From the NCBI RefSeq assembly GCF_014879975.1, contig NZ_CP062501.1:1240001-1304000 (forward strand): a stretch of 64,000 bases of DNA. The letters run 5' to 3'. This document shows, one piece after another, positions 17,832 to 32,800 of this stretch (position 1 is the stretch's first letter; each line of letters begins with the position of its first letter). Made by a program: the position numbers and the translations under genes. The notes below the pieces were generated by a model, which was not told where the DNA came from, ran no database searches, and worked only from the letters and a program-made list of their open reading frames with translations. Origin of the DNA: Vibrio bathopelagicus (GTDB taxonomy: Bacteria; Pseudomonadota; Gammaproteobacteria; Enterobacterales; Vibrionaceae).

Positions 17832-20800
17832 TTACGTTGCTAGTTTTGTGCCCTTGTCGTAAATAAGCAGTTGTCGTAATAAGCTTGGCACTACGACCAC
17901 TACAGCGCTCGCATCCTTATTTAATGTAAATGTAGATTCAACCAAAATAGCATCGGCTCCAAGTGCATTGGCGCCATGTAGTGACACCGTCACAGACCCA
18001 CCTTCGATTGGATCAAGAGTCAGTTCATATTGCCAAACTCCGTTTTCACCAACCAGCACCTCAGCATCTGAAACTTTAACTCCCCCACTGTCCGTGACAC
18101 TCAAGCTCAACTTATCTCCTTCGGAAAAACGAACCGTAGTACCATCAAGAATCAGCGTGGGTGACTCTGATTCGTTAACATCATTACCGCTGTTGATCGC
18201 AGAGATGCTAATAGTTGGCGTAATAGGCAGCGAATGTGTGCTGTCTTGCGCACCCACGTTACCCGATAAGTCTTGGTAATCTTTCACCACCAAACCTACC
18301 GTCAAATCAGACGACGTCGCGACTGAGACATCGCCCGTCCACACGCTGGCGTCCGCACTCTGCGTCAGCGGGATGTCCTTGCCACCCAACTCAGCACTGG
18401 CCGCTTGCAACTCTTTATCGAACTTAAGACTGACCGAGACGCTCTGACCCATCGTTTGGTGCGGCGGATTGAATGTCGCGCTCGTTAACGTCGGCACCGC
18501 TTGCGCGACCGTAAAGCTCGCGCTTTGCGTCACCTCAACACCAGAAGCGTTCGTGCCCGTCACAACGACGGTGTAACTGCCGTTCGGTTGATCGCTGATG
18601 TCCACCGTACTGCTGCTCCAAGCCCCACCGCTTGCTACGGTTGCGTTGCCATTTTTTAATACCGCATCACTGCCTTGCGCTTTCACTTCCAGGCTGAGCC
18701 CTTGACCATCAAAACGGGTCGAGGTGCCTGAGAAGACCAAGTTCGCGGCATTGTTGCCATCCACACTGCCTACCGGGGTGATGTCCAAGGTTGGCGTAAT
18801 AGGCATTGAGTGTCTGCTGTCTTGTGCACCCACATTACCCGATAAGTCTTGGTAATCTTTCACCACCAAACCCACAGTCAAATCAGACGACGTCGCAACC
18901 AATACATCCCCTGTCCACACGCTGGCATCCACACTCTTCGTCAGCGAGATGACCGTACCACCTAACTCAGCACTGGCCGCTTGCAACGCTTTATCGAACT
19001 TAAGGCTGACCGATACGCTTTGACCTATCGCTTGGTGTGTTGGGTTAAACGTCACGCTCGTTAACGTCGGCACCGCTTGCGCGACCGTAAAGCTCGCGCT
19101 TTGCGTCACCTCAACACCAGAAGCGTTCGTGCCCGTCACAACGACGGTGTAACTGCCGTTCGGTTGATCGCTGATGTCCACCGTACTGCTGCTCCAAGCC
19201 CCACCGCTTGCTACGGTTGCGTTGCCATTTTTTAATACCGCATCACTGCCTTGCGCTTTCACTTCCAGGCTGAGCCCTTGACCATCAAAACGGGTCGAGG
19301 TGCCTGAGAAGACCAAGTTCGCGGCATTGTTGCCATCCACACTGCCTACCGGGGTGATGTCCAAGGTTGGCGTAATAGGCATTGAGTGTCTGCTGTCTTG
19401 TGCACCCACATTACCCGATAAGTCTTGGTAATCTTTCACCACCAAACCCACAGTCAAATCAGACGACGTCGCAACCAATACATCCCCTGTCCACACGCTG
19501 GCATCCACACTCTTCGTCAGCGAGATGACCGTACCACCTAACTCAGCACTGGCCGCTTGCAACGCTTTATCGAACTTAAGGCTGACCGATACGCTTTGAC
19601 CTATCGCTTGGTGTGTTGGGTTAAACGTCACGCTCGTTAACGTCGGCACCGCTTGCGCGACCGTAAAGCTCGCGCTTTGCGTCACCTCAACACCAGAAGC
19701 GTTCGTGCCCGTCACAACGACGGTGTAACTGCCGTTCGGTTGATCGCTGATGTCCACCGTACTGCTGCTCCAAGCCCCACCGCTTGCTACGGTTGCGTTG
19801 CCATTTTTTAATACCGCATCACTGCCTTGCGCTTTCACTTCCAGGCTGAGCCCTTGACCATCAAAACGGGTCGAGGTGCCTGAGAAGACCAAGTTCGCGG
19901 CATTGTTGCCATCCACACTGCCTACCGGGGTGATGTCCAAGGTTGGCGTAATAGGCATTGAGTGTCTGCTGTCTTGTGCACCCACATTACCCGATAAGTC
20001 TTGGTAATCTTTCACCACCAAACCCACAGTCAAATCAGACGACGTCGCAACCAATACATCCCCTGTCCACACGCTGGCATCCACACTCTTCGTCAGCGAG
20101 ATGACCGTACCACCTAACTCAGCACTGGCCGCTTGCAACGCTTTATCGAACTTAAGGCTGACCGATACGCTTTGACCTATCGCTTGGTGTGTTGGGTTAA
20201 ACGTCACGCTCGTTAACGTCGGCACCGCTTGCGCGACCGTAAAGCTCGCGCTTTGCGTCACCTCAACACCAGAAGCGTTCGTGCCCGTCACAACGACGGT
20301 GTAACTGCCGTTCGGTTGATCGCTGATGTCCACCGTACTGCTGCTCCAAGCCCCACCGCTTGCTACGGTTGCGTTGCCATTTTTTAATACCGCATCACTG
20401 CCTTGCGCTTTCACTTCCAGGCTGAGCCCTTGACCATCAAAACGGGTCGAGGTGCCTGAGAAGACCAAGTTCGCGGCATTGTTGCCATCCACACTGCCTA
20501 CCGGGGTGATGTCCAAGGTTGGCGTAATAGGCATTGAGTGTCTGCTGTCTTGTGCACCCACATTACCCGATAAGTCTTGGTAATCTTTCACCACCAAACC
20601 CACAGTCAAATCAGACGACGTCGCAACCAATACATCCCCTGTCCACACGCTGGCATCCACACTCTTCGTCAGCGAGATGACCGTACCACCTAACTCAGCA
20701 CTGGCCGCTTGCAACGCTTTATCGAACTTAAGGCTGACCGATACGCTTTGACCTATCGCTTGGTGTGTTGGGTTAAACGTCACGCTCGTTAACGTCGGCA

Positions 20801-23800
20801 CCGCTTGCGCGACCGTAAAGCTCGCGCTTTGCGTCACCTCAACACCAGAAGCGTTCGTGCCCGTCACAACGACGGTGTAACTGCCGTTCGGTTGATCGCT
20901 GATGTCCACCGTACTGCTGCTCCAAGCCCCACCGCTTGCTACGGTCGCGTTGCCACTTTTTAATACCGCATCACTGCCTTGCGCTTTCACTTCCAGGCTG
21001 AGCCCTTGACCATCAAAACGGGTCGAGGTGCCTGAGAAGGCCAAGACAGCGGCATTGCTGCCGTCCACACTGCCTACCGGGGTGATGTCCAAGGTTGGCG
21101 TAATCGGTAGCGAATACGTGCTGTCTTGCACACCCACATTACCCGATAAGTCTTGGTAATCTTTCACCACCAAACCCACCGTCAAATCAGACGACGTCGC
21201 AACCAATACATCCCCTGTCCACACGCTGGCGTCCACACTCTGCGTCAGTGGGATGGCCTTACCACCTAACTCAGCACTGGCCGCTTGCACCGCTTTATCG
21301 AACTGAAGACTGACCGAGACGCTCTGACCAATAACTTGGTGCGGCGGATTGAATGTCGCACTCGTTAACGTCGGCACCGCTTGCGCGACCGTAAAGCTCG
21401 CGCTTTGCGTCACCTCAACACCAGAAGCGTTCGTGCCCGTCACAACGACGGTGTAACTGCCGTTCGGTTGATCGCTGATGTCCACCGTACTGCTGCTCCA
21501 AGCCCCACCGCTTGCTACGGTCGCGTTGCCACTTTTTAATACCGCATCACTGCCTTGCGCTTTCACTTCCAGGCTGAGCCCTTGACCATCAAAACGGGTC
21601 GAGGTGCCTGAGAAGGCCAAGACAGCGGCATTGCTGCCGTCCACACTGCCTACCGGGGTGATGTCCAAGGTTGGCGTAATCGGTAGCGAATACGTGCTGT
21701 CTTGCACACCCACATTACCCGATAAGTCTTGGTAATCTTTCACCACCAAACCCACCGTCAAATCAGACGACGTCGCAACCAATACATCCCCTGTCCACAC
21801 GCTGGCGTCCACACTCTGCGTCAGTGGGATGGCCTTACCACCTAACTCAGCACTGGCCGCTTGCACCGCTTTATCGAACTGAAGACTGACCGAGACGCTC
21901 TGACCAATAACTTGGTGCGGCGGATTGAATGTCGCACTCGTTAACGTCGGCACCGCTTGCGCGACCGTAAAGCTCGCGCTTTGCGTCACCTCAACACCAG
22001 AAGCGTTCGTGCCCGTCACAACGACGGTGTAACTGCCGTTCGGTTGATCGCTGATGTCCACCGTACTGCTGCTCCAAGCCCCACCGCTTGCTACGGTCGC
22101 GTTGCCACTTTTTAATACCGCATCACTGCCTTGCGCTTTCACTTCCAGGCTGAGCCCTTGACCATCAAAACGGGTCGAGGTGCCTGAGAAGGCCAAGACA
22201 GCGGCATTGCTGCCGTCCACACTGCCTACCGGGGTGATGTCCAAGGTTGGCGTAATCGGTAGCGAATACGTGCTGTCTTGCACACCCACATTACCCGATA
22301 AGTCTTGGTAATCTTTCACCACCAAACCCACCGTCAAATCAGACGACGTCGCAACCAATACATCCCCTGTCCACACGCTGGCGTCCACACTCTGCGTCAG
22401 TGGGATGGCCTTACCACCTAACTCAGCACTGGCCGCTTGCACCGCTTTATCGAACTGAAGACTGACCGAGACGCTCTGACCAATAACTTGGTGCGGCGGA
22501 TTGAATGTCGCACTCGTTAACGTCGGCACCGCTTGCGCGACCGTAAAGCTCGCGCTTTGCGTCACCTCAACACCAGAAGCGTTCGTGCCCGTCACAACGA
22601 CGGTGTAACTGCCGTTCGGTTGATCGCTGATGTCCACCGTACTGCTGCTCCAAGCCCCACCGCTTGCTACGGTTGCGTTGCCACTTTTTAATACCGCATC
22701 ACTGCCTTGCGCTTTCACTTCTAGGCTAAGTCCTTGACCATCAAAACGGGTCGAGGTGCCAGAGAAGGCCAAGTCAGCGGCATTGCTGCCGTCCACACTG
22801 CCTACCGGGGTGATGTCCAAGGTTGGCGTAATCGGTAGCGAATACGTGCTGTCTTGCACACCCACATTACCCGATAAGTCTTGGTAATCTTTCACCACCA
22901 AACCCACCGTCAAATCAGACGACGTCGCAACCAATACATCCCCTGTCCACACGCTGGCGTCCACACTCTGCGTCAGTGGGATGGCCTTACCACCTAACTC
23001 AGCACTGGCCGCTTGCACCGCTTTATCGAACTGAAGACTGACCGAGACGCTCTGACCAATAACTTGGTGCGGCGGATTGAATGTCGCACTCGTTAACGTC
23101 GGCACCGCTTGCGCGACCGTAAAGCTCGCGCTTTGCGTCACCTCAACACCAGAAGCGTTCGTGCCCGTCACAACGACGGTGTAACTGCCGTTCGGTTGAT
23201 CGCTGATGTCCACCGTACTGCTGCTCCAAGCCCCACCGCTTGCTACGGTCGCGTTGCCACTTTTTAATACCGCATCACTGCCTTGCGCTTTCACTTCCAG
23301 GCTGAGCCCTTGACCATCAAAACGGGTCGAGGTGCCTGAGAAGGCCAAGACAGCGGCATTGCTGCCGTCCACACTGCCTACCGGGGTGATGTCCAAGGTT
23401 GGCGTAATCGGTAGCGAATACGTGCTGTCTTGCACACCCACATTACCCGATAAGTCTTGGTAATCTTTCACCACCAAATCAACATTCAAATCAGACGACG
23501 TCGCGACTAAGACATCCCCTGTCCACACGCTGGCATCCACACTCTTTGTCAGCGGGATGTCCTTACCACCTAACTCAGCACTGGCCGCTTGCAACGCTTT
23601 ATCGAACTTAAGGCTGACCGAGACGCTTTGACCTATCGCTTGGTGTGTGGGGTTAAACGTCACGCTCGTTAACGTCGGCACCGCTTGCGCGACCGTAAAG
23701 CTCGCGCTTTGCGTCACGTCCACACCAGAAGCGTTGGTGCCCGTCACAACGACGGTGTAACTGCCGTTCGGTTGATCGCTGATGTCCACCGTACTGCTGC

Positions 23801-26800
23801 TCCAAGCCCCACCGCTTGCTACGGTTGCGTTGCCACTTTTTAATACCGCATCACTGCCTTGCGCTTTCACTTCTAGGCTAAGTCCTTGACCATCAAAACG
23901 GGTCGAGGTGCCAGAGAAGGCCAAGTCAGCGGCATTGCTGCCGTCCACACTGCCTACCGGGGTGATGTCCAAGGTTGGCGTAATCGGTAGCGAATACGTG
24001 CTGTCTTGCACACCCACATTACCCGATAAGTCTTGGTAATCTTTCACCACCAAATCCACCGTCAAATCAGACGACGTCGCGACTAAGACATCGCCCGTCC
24101 ATACGCTGGCGTCCGCACTCTGCGTCAGTGGGATGGCCTTGCCACCCAACTCAGCACTGGCCGCTTGCAACGCTTTATCGAACTTAAGGCTGACCGAGAC
24201 GCTCTGACCCATCGCTTGGTGCGGCGGATTGAATGTCGCGCTCGTTAACGTCGGCACCGCTTGCGCGACCGTAAAGCTCGCGCTTTGCATCACCTCCACA
24301 CCAGAAGCGTTGGTGCCCGTCACAATGACGGTGTACGCGCCATTCGGTTGATCGCTGATGTCAACGCTACTACTGCTCCAAGCCCCACCGCTTGCTACGG
24401 TCGCGTTGCCACTTTTTAATACCGTCTCACTGCCTTGCGCTTTCACTTCTAGGCTAAGTCCTTGACCATCAAAACGGGTCGATATGCCTGAGAAGGCCAA
24501 GTTCGCGGCATTGCTGCCGTCCACACTGCCTACCGGGGTGATGTCCAAGGTTGGCGTAATCGGCAGCGAATGTGTGCTGTCTTGCACGCCTACGTTACCC
24601 GATGAATCTTGGTAATCTTTCACCACCAAACCCACCGTCAAATCAGACGACATCGCGACTGAGACATCGCCCGTCCACACGCTGGCGTCCGCACTCTGCG
24701 TCAGTGGGATGGCCTTGCCACCCAACTCAGCACTGGCCGCTTGCAGCGCTTTATCGAACTTAAGACTGACCGAGACGCTCTGACCCATCGCTTGGTGCGG
24801 CGGATTGAATGTCGCGCTCGTTAACGTCGGCACCGCTTGCGCGACCGTAAAGCTCGCGCTTTGCGTCACCTCAACACCAGAAGCGTTGGTGCCCGTCACA
24901 ACGACGGTGTAACTGCCATTCGGTTGATCGCTGATGTCAACGGTACTGCTGCTCCAAGCCCCACCGCTTGCTACGGTTGCGTTGCCACTTTTTAATACCG
25001 CATCACTGCCTTGCGCTTTCACTTCCAGGCTGAGCCCTTGACCATCAAAACGGGTTGAGGTGCCTAAGAAGGCCAAGTCAGCGGCATTGCTGCCGTCCAC
25101 ACTGCCTACCGGGGTGATGTCCAAGGTTGGCGTAATCGGTAGCGAATACGTGCTGTCTTGCGCACCCACGTTACCCACCAAATCTTTATACTGGCTTACA
25201 ATCAAACCCACAGCTAGTTCATTGGTATCCGGTACTTGAACATTACCTTCCCAAACTTTCTTGTCGGCCGTTACAGTCAAGGAGCTAACTTCATTTTCAC
25301 CAAGCATTGCGGTTGCTTCTTGTAATTCTTTATCGAACTCAAGAATTACTTTTACAATTTTACCTATTCCCTGATGTAGTGGGTCAAATGTCGCGTTAGA
25401 CAACGTTGGCAGTACACCCTCGACCCCCATAACTAAACTATCCCCTGTTCCGGGGATAGTGTTTACGCTTTCGTAACTATTATCACCGACCCGTATGGTT
25501 ATGTTTTTGTCCTGTTTTTCAGGCGTTATGTAATTGACCGTCCAAGTTATATTGTCTGTTGTAATCCATGATGCTTGCTTCAGCTCGCCTATATCATTGT
25601 CATCATCTGCTTTAATTTCGACATCTGAAAATTCAAACTTGTTAACCTCTTCAGTAAAGGTAAACGAAATAGGAATTTCGACTCCACCAGCCAAAGGCAT
25701 TGACGCTGTCGTTGATATTGTTAACTCAGGAATACTTGCAGCTTCAACTTTTGCATTTAGTGACTTCTCGGTCTGGTGTTCAACTAAATCGTCTGCCGTT
25801 ACATTTATTAGATAATCGCCAGGAGATAAAAGATAACGTATCAAGTAAGGGTCACCGTCTTTGGGCGGTTCTTCAATTGACTGTGGATTTACCGGGGCAT
25901 CGGTACCGTTGTCCGCCGTAGAATTAACACTGCTTAGATTTTTATCGAAGACGTATGCTCTTACATCCAAATAATATTGCCCCACCTCCGGAATCATCGA
26001 ATCCTGACTACTAGTGATACTTGAAATGACCGGAGCTTGGTAATCAACAATGGACGCAATGCCTTCAGCATCGTAAGTCTTATTGAGCACATTAACGTCG
26101 GTAATGACTCGCCCGATAGAATCGGTTACGGTTACTTTTTGCATATACTCAGCTTGAGCATCGATATCAAAAGTCATCGTATCTGAAGCTGTTGAAGAGG
26201 CTATTTTTCCAGAAAACTTAATTGTGCTACCTGAAACTGGAACCAAATCTATAGTATAGCTAGCAGCCTTTACATCCTCTCCCTCATCAGAAGTAATGGT
26301 GAACGCTTGGCTGTCATTGGTAAAAGCAAGTTTCCCCCCTTGTAAGCTTGTTATTCCATCAAAAGCCAAATCAATAGTTGGTATCCTAATGTCAATATCA
26401 ATCGTCTTATTTTGAGTCCAACCTACATTGTCCGTTGCTTCGACATTGACTCGTATCGAATTCAACTCTTCTAACTCAGTTTTTGGAAGATCAAAATAAA
26501 GGTGTGAACTGTCGCCAACGTCATCTTTATCAAATATATATTTAGGATTAACTATTGTGTACTTAACCTTTGCTATACCGCTACCTTCATCCCACACAGA
26601 AAACTGAAATCTAACCAAGTTAACATCATCCGGGGATTCTTTGAGGGATACAGAGTCGTCAATATTTGGCTTGCTATTATCGACCATTACGCTGACTTCA
26701 TCGCTTTTTGATTCACCCCATACATCAATAATTTGGATTTTGGGCGTAATAATTTGACCATCTAGTTTGTCATCTAATGGCGCGGTAAACGTAGAGCAAG

Positions 26801-29800
26801 AATAGTCATCCTCGCACTTAATGAAAGGGCCAAAGTTCTCTGGGTTATCATTTAGATTGTATGAGGCATCATCTAGAGTCACGACGATATTTTCCAGATC
26901 AGAATTTTGTCCAACCTTTACCTTGAAATTCATTTCAAGAGTCTCACCTCGAACAATAGTATCTTTAACGGGGCTAGTAATGGCGATTTCTAAATCGCCC
27001 CGGGCTGGAAGCAATAACTCTAACGCATGATCCGAACCTAAGTTTCCGGCGATATCAGACAAGTTCTTAATCGTGTATAAATGCTGCAACGCCCCCGGAG
27101 AGAGGATATCGGTATACAACCCCGTATACGAACAGGTCGTTATACCCAATTTCGAGCTACAGCTATTTGGTTCAAAAGACATGTTTAATCGGTTTCTTAT
27201 TAATAATGGCTCATTACCATCACTAATATCCACACCAGAAAGATTGTCTTTGAAGCTCAATGTTAAGCTCAAAATTTTCTCACCTTTGTCGTTCAAACCA
27301 ACGTCATTACCAGTAAATTGATATGTGTCCTGTTCAACCGTTGGGACATCGATATCCATCATATTAAAGCTGAATTTATTGACTGTTTCAGTGTCATTCG
27401 TTCCGACTGTTTTAGTTATCAAAACCACAGGTGAAACAGACATATTCACATCAGTTGTAATGCTACACTTATAATTTTCTTGAGGATTAGTGATTACACC
27501 TGAATAAGCATTGTTCGAACCATCTTCCGGCACACCGTCTGAGGTGTAATTTTCTCTCACCCAACATTCTAATGTTTTTGCTTTTACATCACCCGCAGGG
27601 CCAAATTCAACATTAAGGGTACTTCCCGATATATGACTTTGGAAGTCAGTCGGTTTTGCGATTGACAGAGCAACACCTTGACGTTGCACATTGATACTTT
27701 CTGACCTTGTTTCAGACGGCCTTTCTTGTTCTGAGTTATAGCGAACATTATTATAAACTTTGAACTCCAGTTGATAGGCTCCGTCTTCCGTTAGATCGGC
27801 CTCTGTCAACCTAGCTTCCCATAAGCCGTCTTTCTGAGAAAATGAGATACTGTTGGTTTGTTCACCATATTTATAAGTACCTTCAACTAACGGGACTCCG
27901 CTCTCATCTTCAGCATCAATACTGATAATTACAGGTTCATTACGAGTAATTTGTATCTGGCCACCAGAAGAAACTGGCGTACCATCTTCATATGTGAAGA
28001 CCACTGATTTAATGGTGGGCATTGAGTTCTGAACTTTAACCGCATAATCTACGATTGTCGTATTTCCTCTAATGTCCGAACCACCTAATCTGATTGTGCG
28101 AATTGCACTATTGCCATCGTTTTCACCAGCTAAAGGAATCTTCATTTCATCACCAACTAAGGTGCTTGCATCAGACGGGTTTTCTTTAAAAGTCCAATAC
28201 TCTAATGTTTCTTTGTTAACACCCTCTGACGATGGTGTTCCCCTGTCATTTAAGTCTTGAGCAGAAAGGTTGAATACATAATTACCAAGATAGAAACTTT
28301 CCGGATCAAACCCATTTAACTTTAGTGATGGACCTTCACGATCTAGCAGAATAGTTCTAATTTCTGTTTTAGATTCAAATCCATATTCGTCTATAGCTTT
28401 AAGGTACAGGTTCGCCTTTTTGTCTTCGCCAATTACGATAGCGTCACTTTGTGTCTCTGTAATTACGATATCAAAAGGCTGCGTTGGATCTTTGGGGTCA
28501 ATTGAACGTATTGCAGCCACTTGATCTTGTTGCCAAAGTTCAACTTTAGATACGTCAGAATCGTCAGATACTGACGTAAGCTTCACCGTAAAGTTGTTAC
28601 CAAGAACATAGCTTTCACCGGAGTTTGTATCTATTACCCACGGGTCAGCAAGTTCAATTACTGGCCCCTTATTGTCGACTAAGAATTCAAATTCACCACT
28701 ATGTGTACCCGATGGAGAAGAGCTGTCTGTTGCTGTTACGTAGAAAAAGTTTTTCTCATTATATTTAAATGCATCTGCAACTAGTCTCACCTCTACATTA
28801 GGCTGAATACCGAAGAGATACGGCTCAGTACTCTCTTCAGGTTCGGTTTCGTACTGTTGTAAAGTGAAACGCCTTCCAGACTCTGGCTTCATTTCGACTT
28901 TAACCAAGCTTCCCGGGCTTAAACTCCAAGTAATATCAGGAACCCAACTTGAGTTACCACCCAGATGGTTGGCAATTTTAGATCCGTTTACTACCGGACC
29001 TTTTGAATCAAGTAACACACTAAATTGAGGGGCATTGGTCGTCTGACGGTTAACTATATTAGACAAATTGTCTTCAGCATTCACATATACAGTCCAATCA
29101 CCATCTTCTGGACTAATAATATCGCCGCCTTCAAGACATTTGTCTCCAGAGCATAGTTTTACCTTAAACTGTTTTTCTGTATTACTTGAAAAATCATTGG
29201 AATCATAACTATTGGTTACACCTGTGCCCGCGTTATAGAAAGTTAGGCCGCGCTTATCCAGTTTATCCCCTACAGGATCTTCAATTGTAAAGGTGAGTTC
29301 TTGATCATAATTGGTGTTCAGGTAGACGCCCTCTTCGACCGGGTTGTCGTCACCACCAATCGGGGGAGTGTAAGTAACCAAAGGATAATCATTATCGATA
29401 TATAGGGTTTCTATATGGGGATCATCCCCATTGTAACCATAGCTATTTCCATGCTCGTCCATTGCACTCGTTATAAGCTCAAACTTGTCAATACCTGTGA
29501 GATTTGACGACTCGGTATTAAGGGTAAATAAATACTCTTTTTTATAACTATCACCACCTGACTCTCGAATATTAAGGTCAATTGGGGTTCCCGTATTCGG
29601 TTCAGTTTTTTCATACCACATAGTAACAAATGATGGCTGACTGCCTTCTTCTACTACAATGCCAGATGGATCCTCCAAAAGAATCTGCGAATTTAAAACC
29701 CCAGCAACGTAACGTTTATTTCCAACCCATGTTTCTCGGCCATTTTCAATACTTAGCGAAGGTTGAGGCGGTGATTTATCAATACTTTCGACATCACCGT

Positions 29801-32800
29801 CTATAATCTGTTCGCCATCTAGGCTTGGGTTCGCCATTGATATCTGGTCGGCGTATCTCTGAGCTAGGTTAGCTGCTACACCATACTTTTCAGTCATAAT
29901 GTTATAGTACGATTGCGCTAAGTCATTACGGTAAGACTTTGAGCTAAATTCATATGAATCTAGAACTATTTTTTTACCCCCACTACCAATACCGTTAGCT
30001 TGGCCATCGTACTGCAAGTCATCATAAATTGCGGAAGCAAAATCAACAGAGTTACTTAGTAGCATATTGTTTACTTGGGTAATGTCGTAAATCGCTTCTA
30101 CTAAAAACCTATGAATGTAATTATTAGGCAGTTTTTCCGGAATAGCACCTTTCAACATTTCATTCGTTGCATACGAAACGATCGTTGGGTCGAAACCAAA
30201 GAATGAGTCGCTTCCACCAGCGAGAGCATTTTGTACGTCGTCTAAAATTCGTGCGGCATTCTCAGGAGTCTTGTTTCCAGCTTCAACTTGATTCCACTGA
30301 GAGTCAAACAGTCCGGTTTGGTATGTTGCTAGCTCGGTAATATAAAAAGTCTTAGAACCATTTAGTTTGAAGTAAGCTCCTATATTCGCGCTATTTAAGT
30401 TCACTTGTTCTGATTGTGAACCAGGGTCACTCTTCCACTTGTAGTAATGCGGTTGCGTATTACCATCGATACCGATTAACCGAACTCGCATAAAGTCATA
30501 GTTGACTAAATCTGTTGTCGCTTCGCAACTCGCAACATCAAGTGCTGGAGAGTTGTCAATTTCTAGCTGTTGAATAGTGGTACAATTTGCTAATGACGTA
30601 AATTCTCCGCTCGAACCCAAACCTTCAAGTTGCACTCGAGCACCAATAAATGGAGTAATAACAGTCATTGTGGGTAGGTCAAAACTACTGCGAAAGTAAA
30701 CTTCTTGAACGGCACTTTTGTTGTTTGATTCGTCGATGGTTTGTATAACGAGCTTTTGGCCTGCATTTTCAGAAACAGATTTAAAACTCTCTCCCAAAAT
30801 TTCTTTCACAAATGGAACGTAGTAAATGATTTCACTTACATGGCCACTACTATTGAGAATTTCTTCGTGGGGAATTTTCGCTAAATATTTATCTGTAGAT
30901 GCTTTAGTTTCCGTCGTTTTCTGAAAAGCGTATGTACCGTCATTGTTTTGGCTTACATAATACTTGACAGAAAGCGTTAACTTATCTGCGCTTGAACCCA
31001 AAGCAGACTCGGAACTGATATCCGAAACTCTTACTCGTACGTAAGGGATGTTATTTTCTTTAAGCAAGTTTACTTTGAAATCATCAAACTCAACCCCACT
31101 AAGTGAGCCTTGAAGACCTGTACTTGCGTACATGAAATCAATTTTCAGATAGTCGCGGCTCGATTGCACACTTTCTGACGTATAGGTACTTTGGGTATAT
31201 GCGCCTTCGTATGTCGTCCTTTCCCCATCCACATCGACATTTACAAATGCCATCGAGGTCCCTTCTGGGTACGTAATATCTTGAGCTGGCTCTTGATCAT
31301 CCTTAGTTACTGTATGTGGCTCTATTCCTACATTCCCTTGCGTATCTGTCGCCGTAATTTCAAATGATGTTGTTGATGATGAAAAGTCCGCTGCTGGATA
31401 GCTCTCTTCGAAGCTACAAGCGCTACCAAACTCAGCGTTCATCGGCTTACATTCTAAATTTTTAGGCAGTTCTCCATTGATTCTTACCGTCGTTGATTCA
31501 ATATTTTGATAATCTTCTTTTATAATTCCTCTAAGAAAATAGTAATCATCTTTGCCATTGAAAGTTTCTTCTGAAGTTACCTCAATTACCGGCGCATTGT
31601 TGTCCCACTCAAAATCCACATAATGGCCAACATCTCGCCCTTGAATTAATTCATTACCTAAGACATCAGTCGTATAAAAAACCAAACGTGCCGCAGTTAC
31701 ATTTGAGAGTTCCGTATCCGAATCAACTTCTACCGCGTCAATGGCTTTTGTGTCTACGCTTACTTTAATGCTTGTTTCTCGAAGACCAGATTCAAAGCCG
31801 TTAAATTCCAAGAAACAAAACTCGCTATCCGAAGTTTGTTCATCGTCACACTGACCCTCAAGCGACCAGACACCATCCAATTGATATTCAAGGTACGCTG
31901 AAACACCTTGAACACCAATTTCATCATTGATCTTAATATCCACTTTATCGAGACCTGCCAATACATCACTGTCTGTTCTAGACACTGTAGGCGCTTCGGT
32001 ATCAATTTCGGTTTCGTCACGAGGTGGGATCACACCACCAGTACCGCTGTTAGTACCTTGGTCATTAATCTTACGACTAAATTCAACATAGTCGTCTGCA
32101 TCCGTTCCTGAAATATTTAAGTTAGGATCATTGACGACAATTAGAACATGCTGCGCCAAATCGTTAGTGTAAACTTCACTAGAGACTTTTTGTTGACCGA
32201 AGGTCAAAGGGGTTACCCCTCCAGACACAGAACTTATTTCCAGCCCATCAAGAAGACCATCGGCAATGACATCTCGATACTGGATATCAGCCAAATGCAT
32301 AGATGTGTAAATATTACTCTGTGTATCACCGTACGTTTGAATTAAGTCATACGAATAAGAAGAATAAGCGGTTAACAAAGCACCATATTGGTGACCAGAT
32401 GTAGCAAAACTACTTTGACCACCTTTGGTTATGTCGATCGGAGTGGTTTCATTGACATCGAAACCATACATATCGTTAATGCTATTTAGTGATTCTGATA
32501 TAGCAGTAGAGTCTGACACTCCCCTGCCTACTTTGTATTGAGTTAAGCCTGATACTATGTTCGTTAAAGGGGTCAGCATTAAGCTTTGATCACGACCTTC
32601 TTTGTAATTGAGCATAGCTTCTAAACGCAGTGTTTTACCGTTACTAACAGACACTGTATTTTTCGTTAAGGGATCGGTATAACTGCCTTCTTTTGCAACG
32701 ATGAAAAGTGGCATCGATGAAGATTCAAATTCAACCTTGTAGTCACCAAAAGCATCGGAAGTCGTACTTGCTAACTTCCTACCTAGGTTTCCATCCTTGT

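Noticed and set aside
18236..24763. Plus-strand open frames inside the repeat array (for example 18236-18427 and 24572-24763, similar to each other)
   Set aside because: They are antisense to the strongly coding minus frame and resemble each other only because the repeats do. No ribosome sites.
18200..25190. CRISPR or other direct-repeat array
   Set aside because: Units are 576 bp, in frame and protein-coding without spacers.
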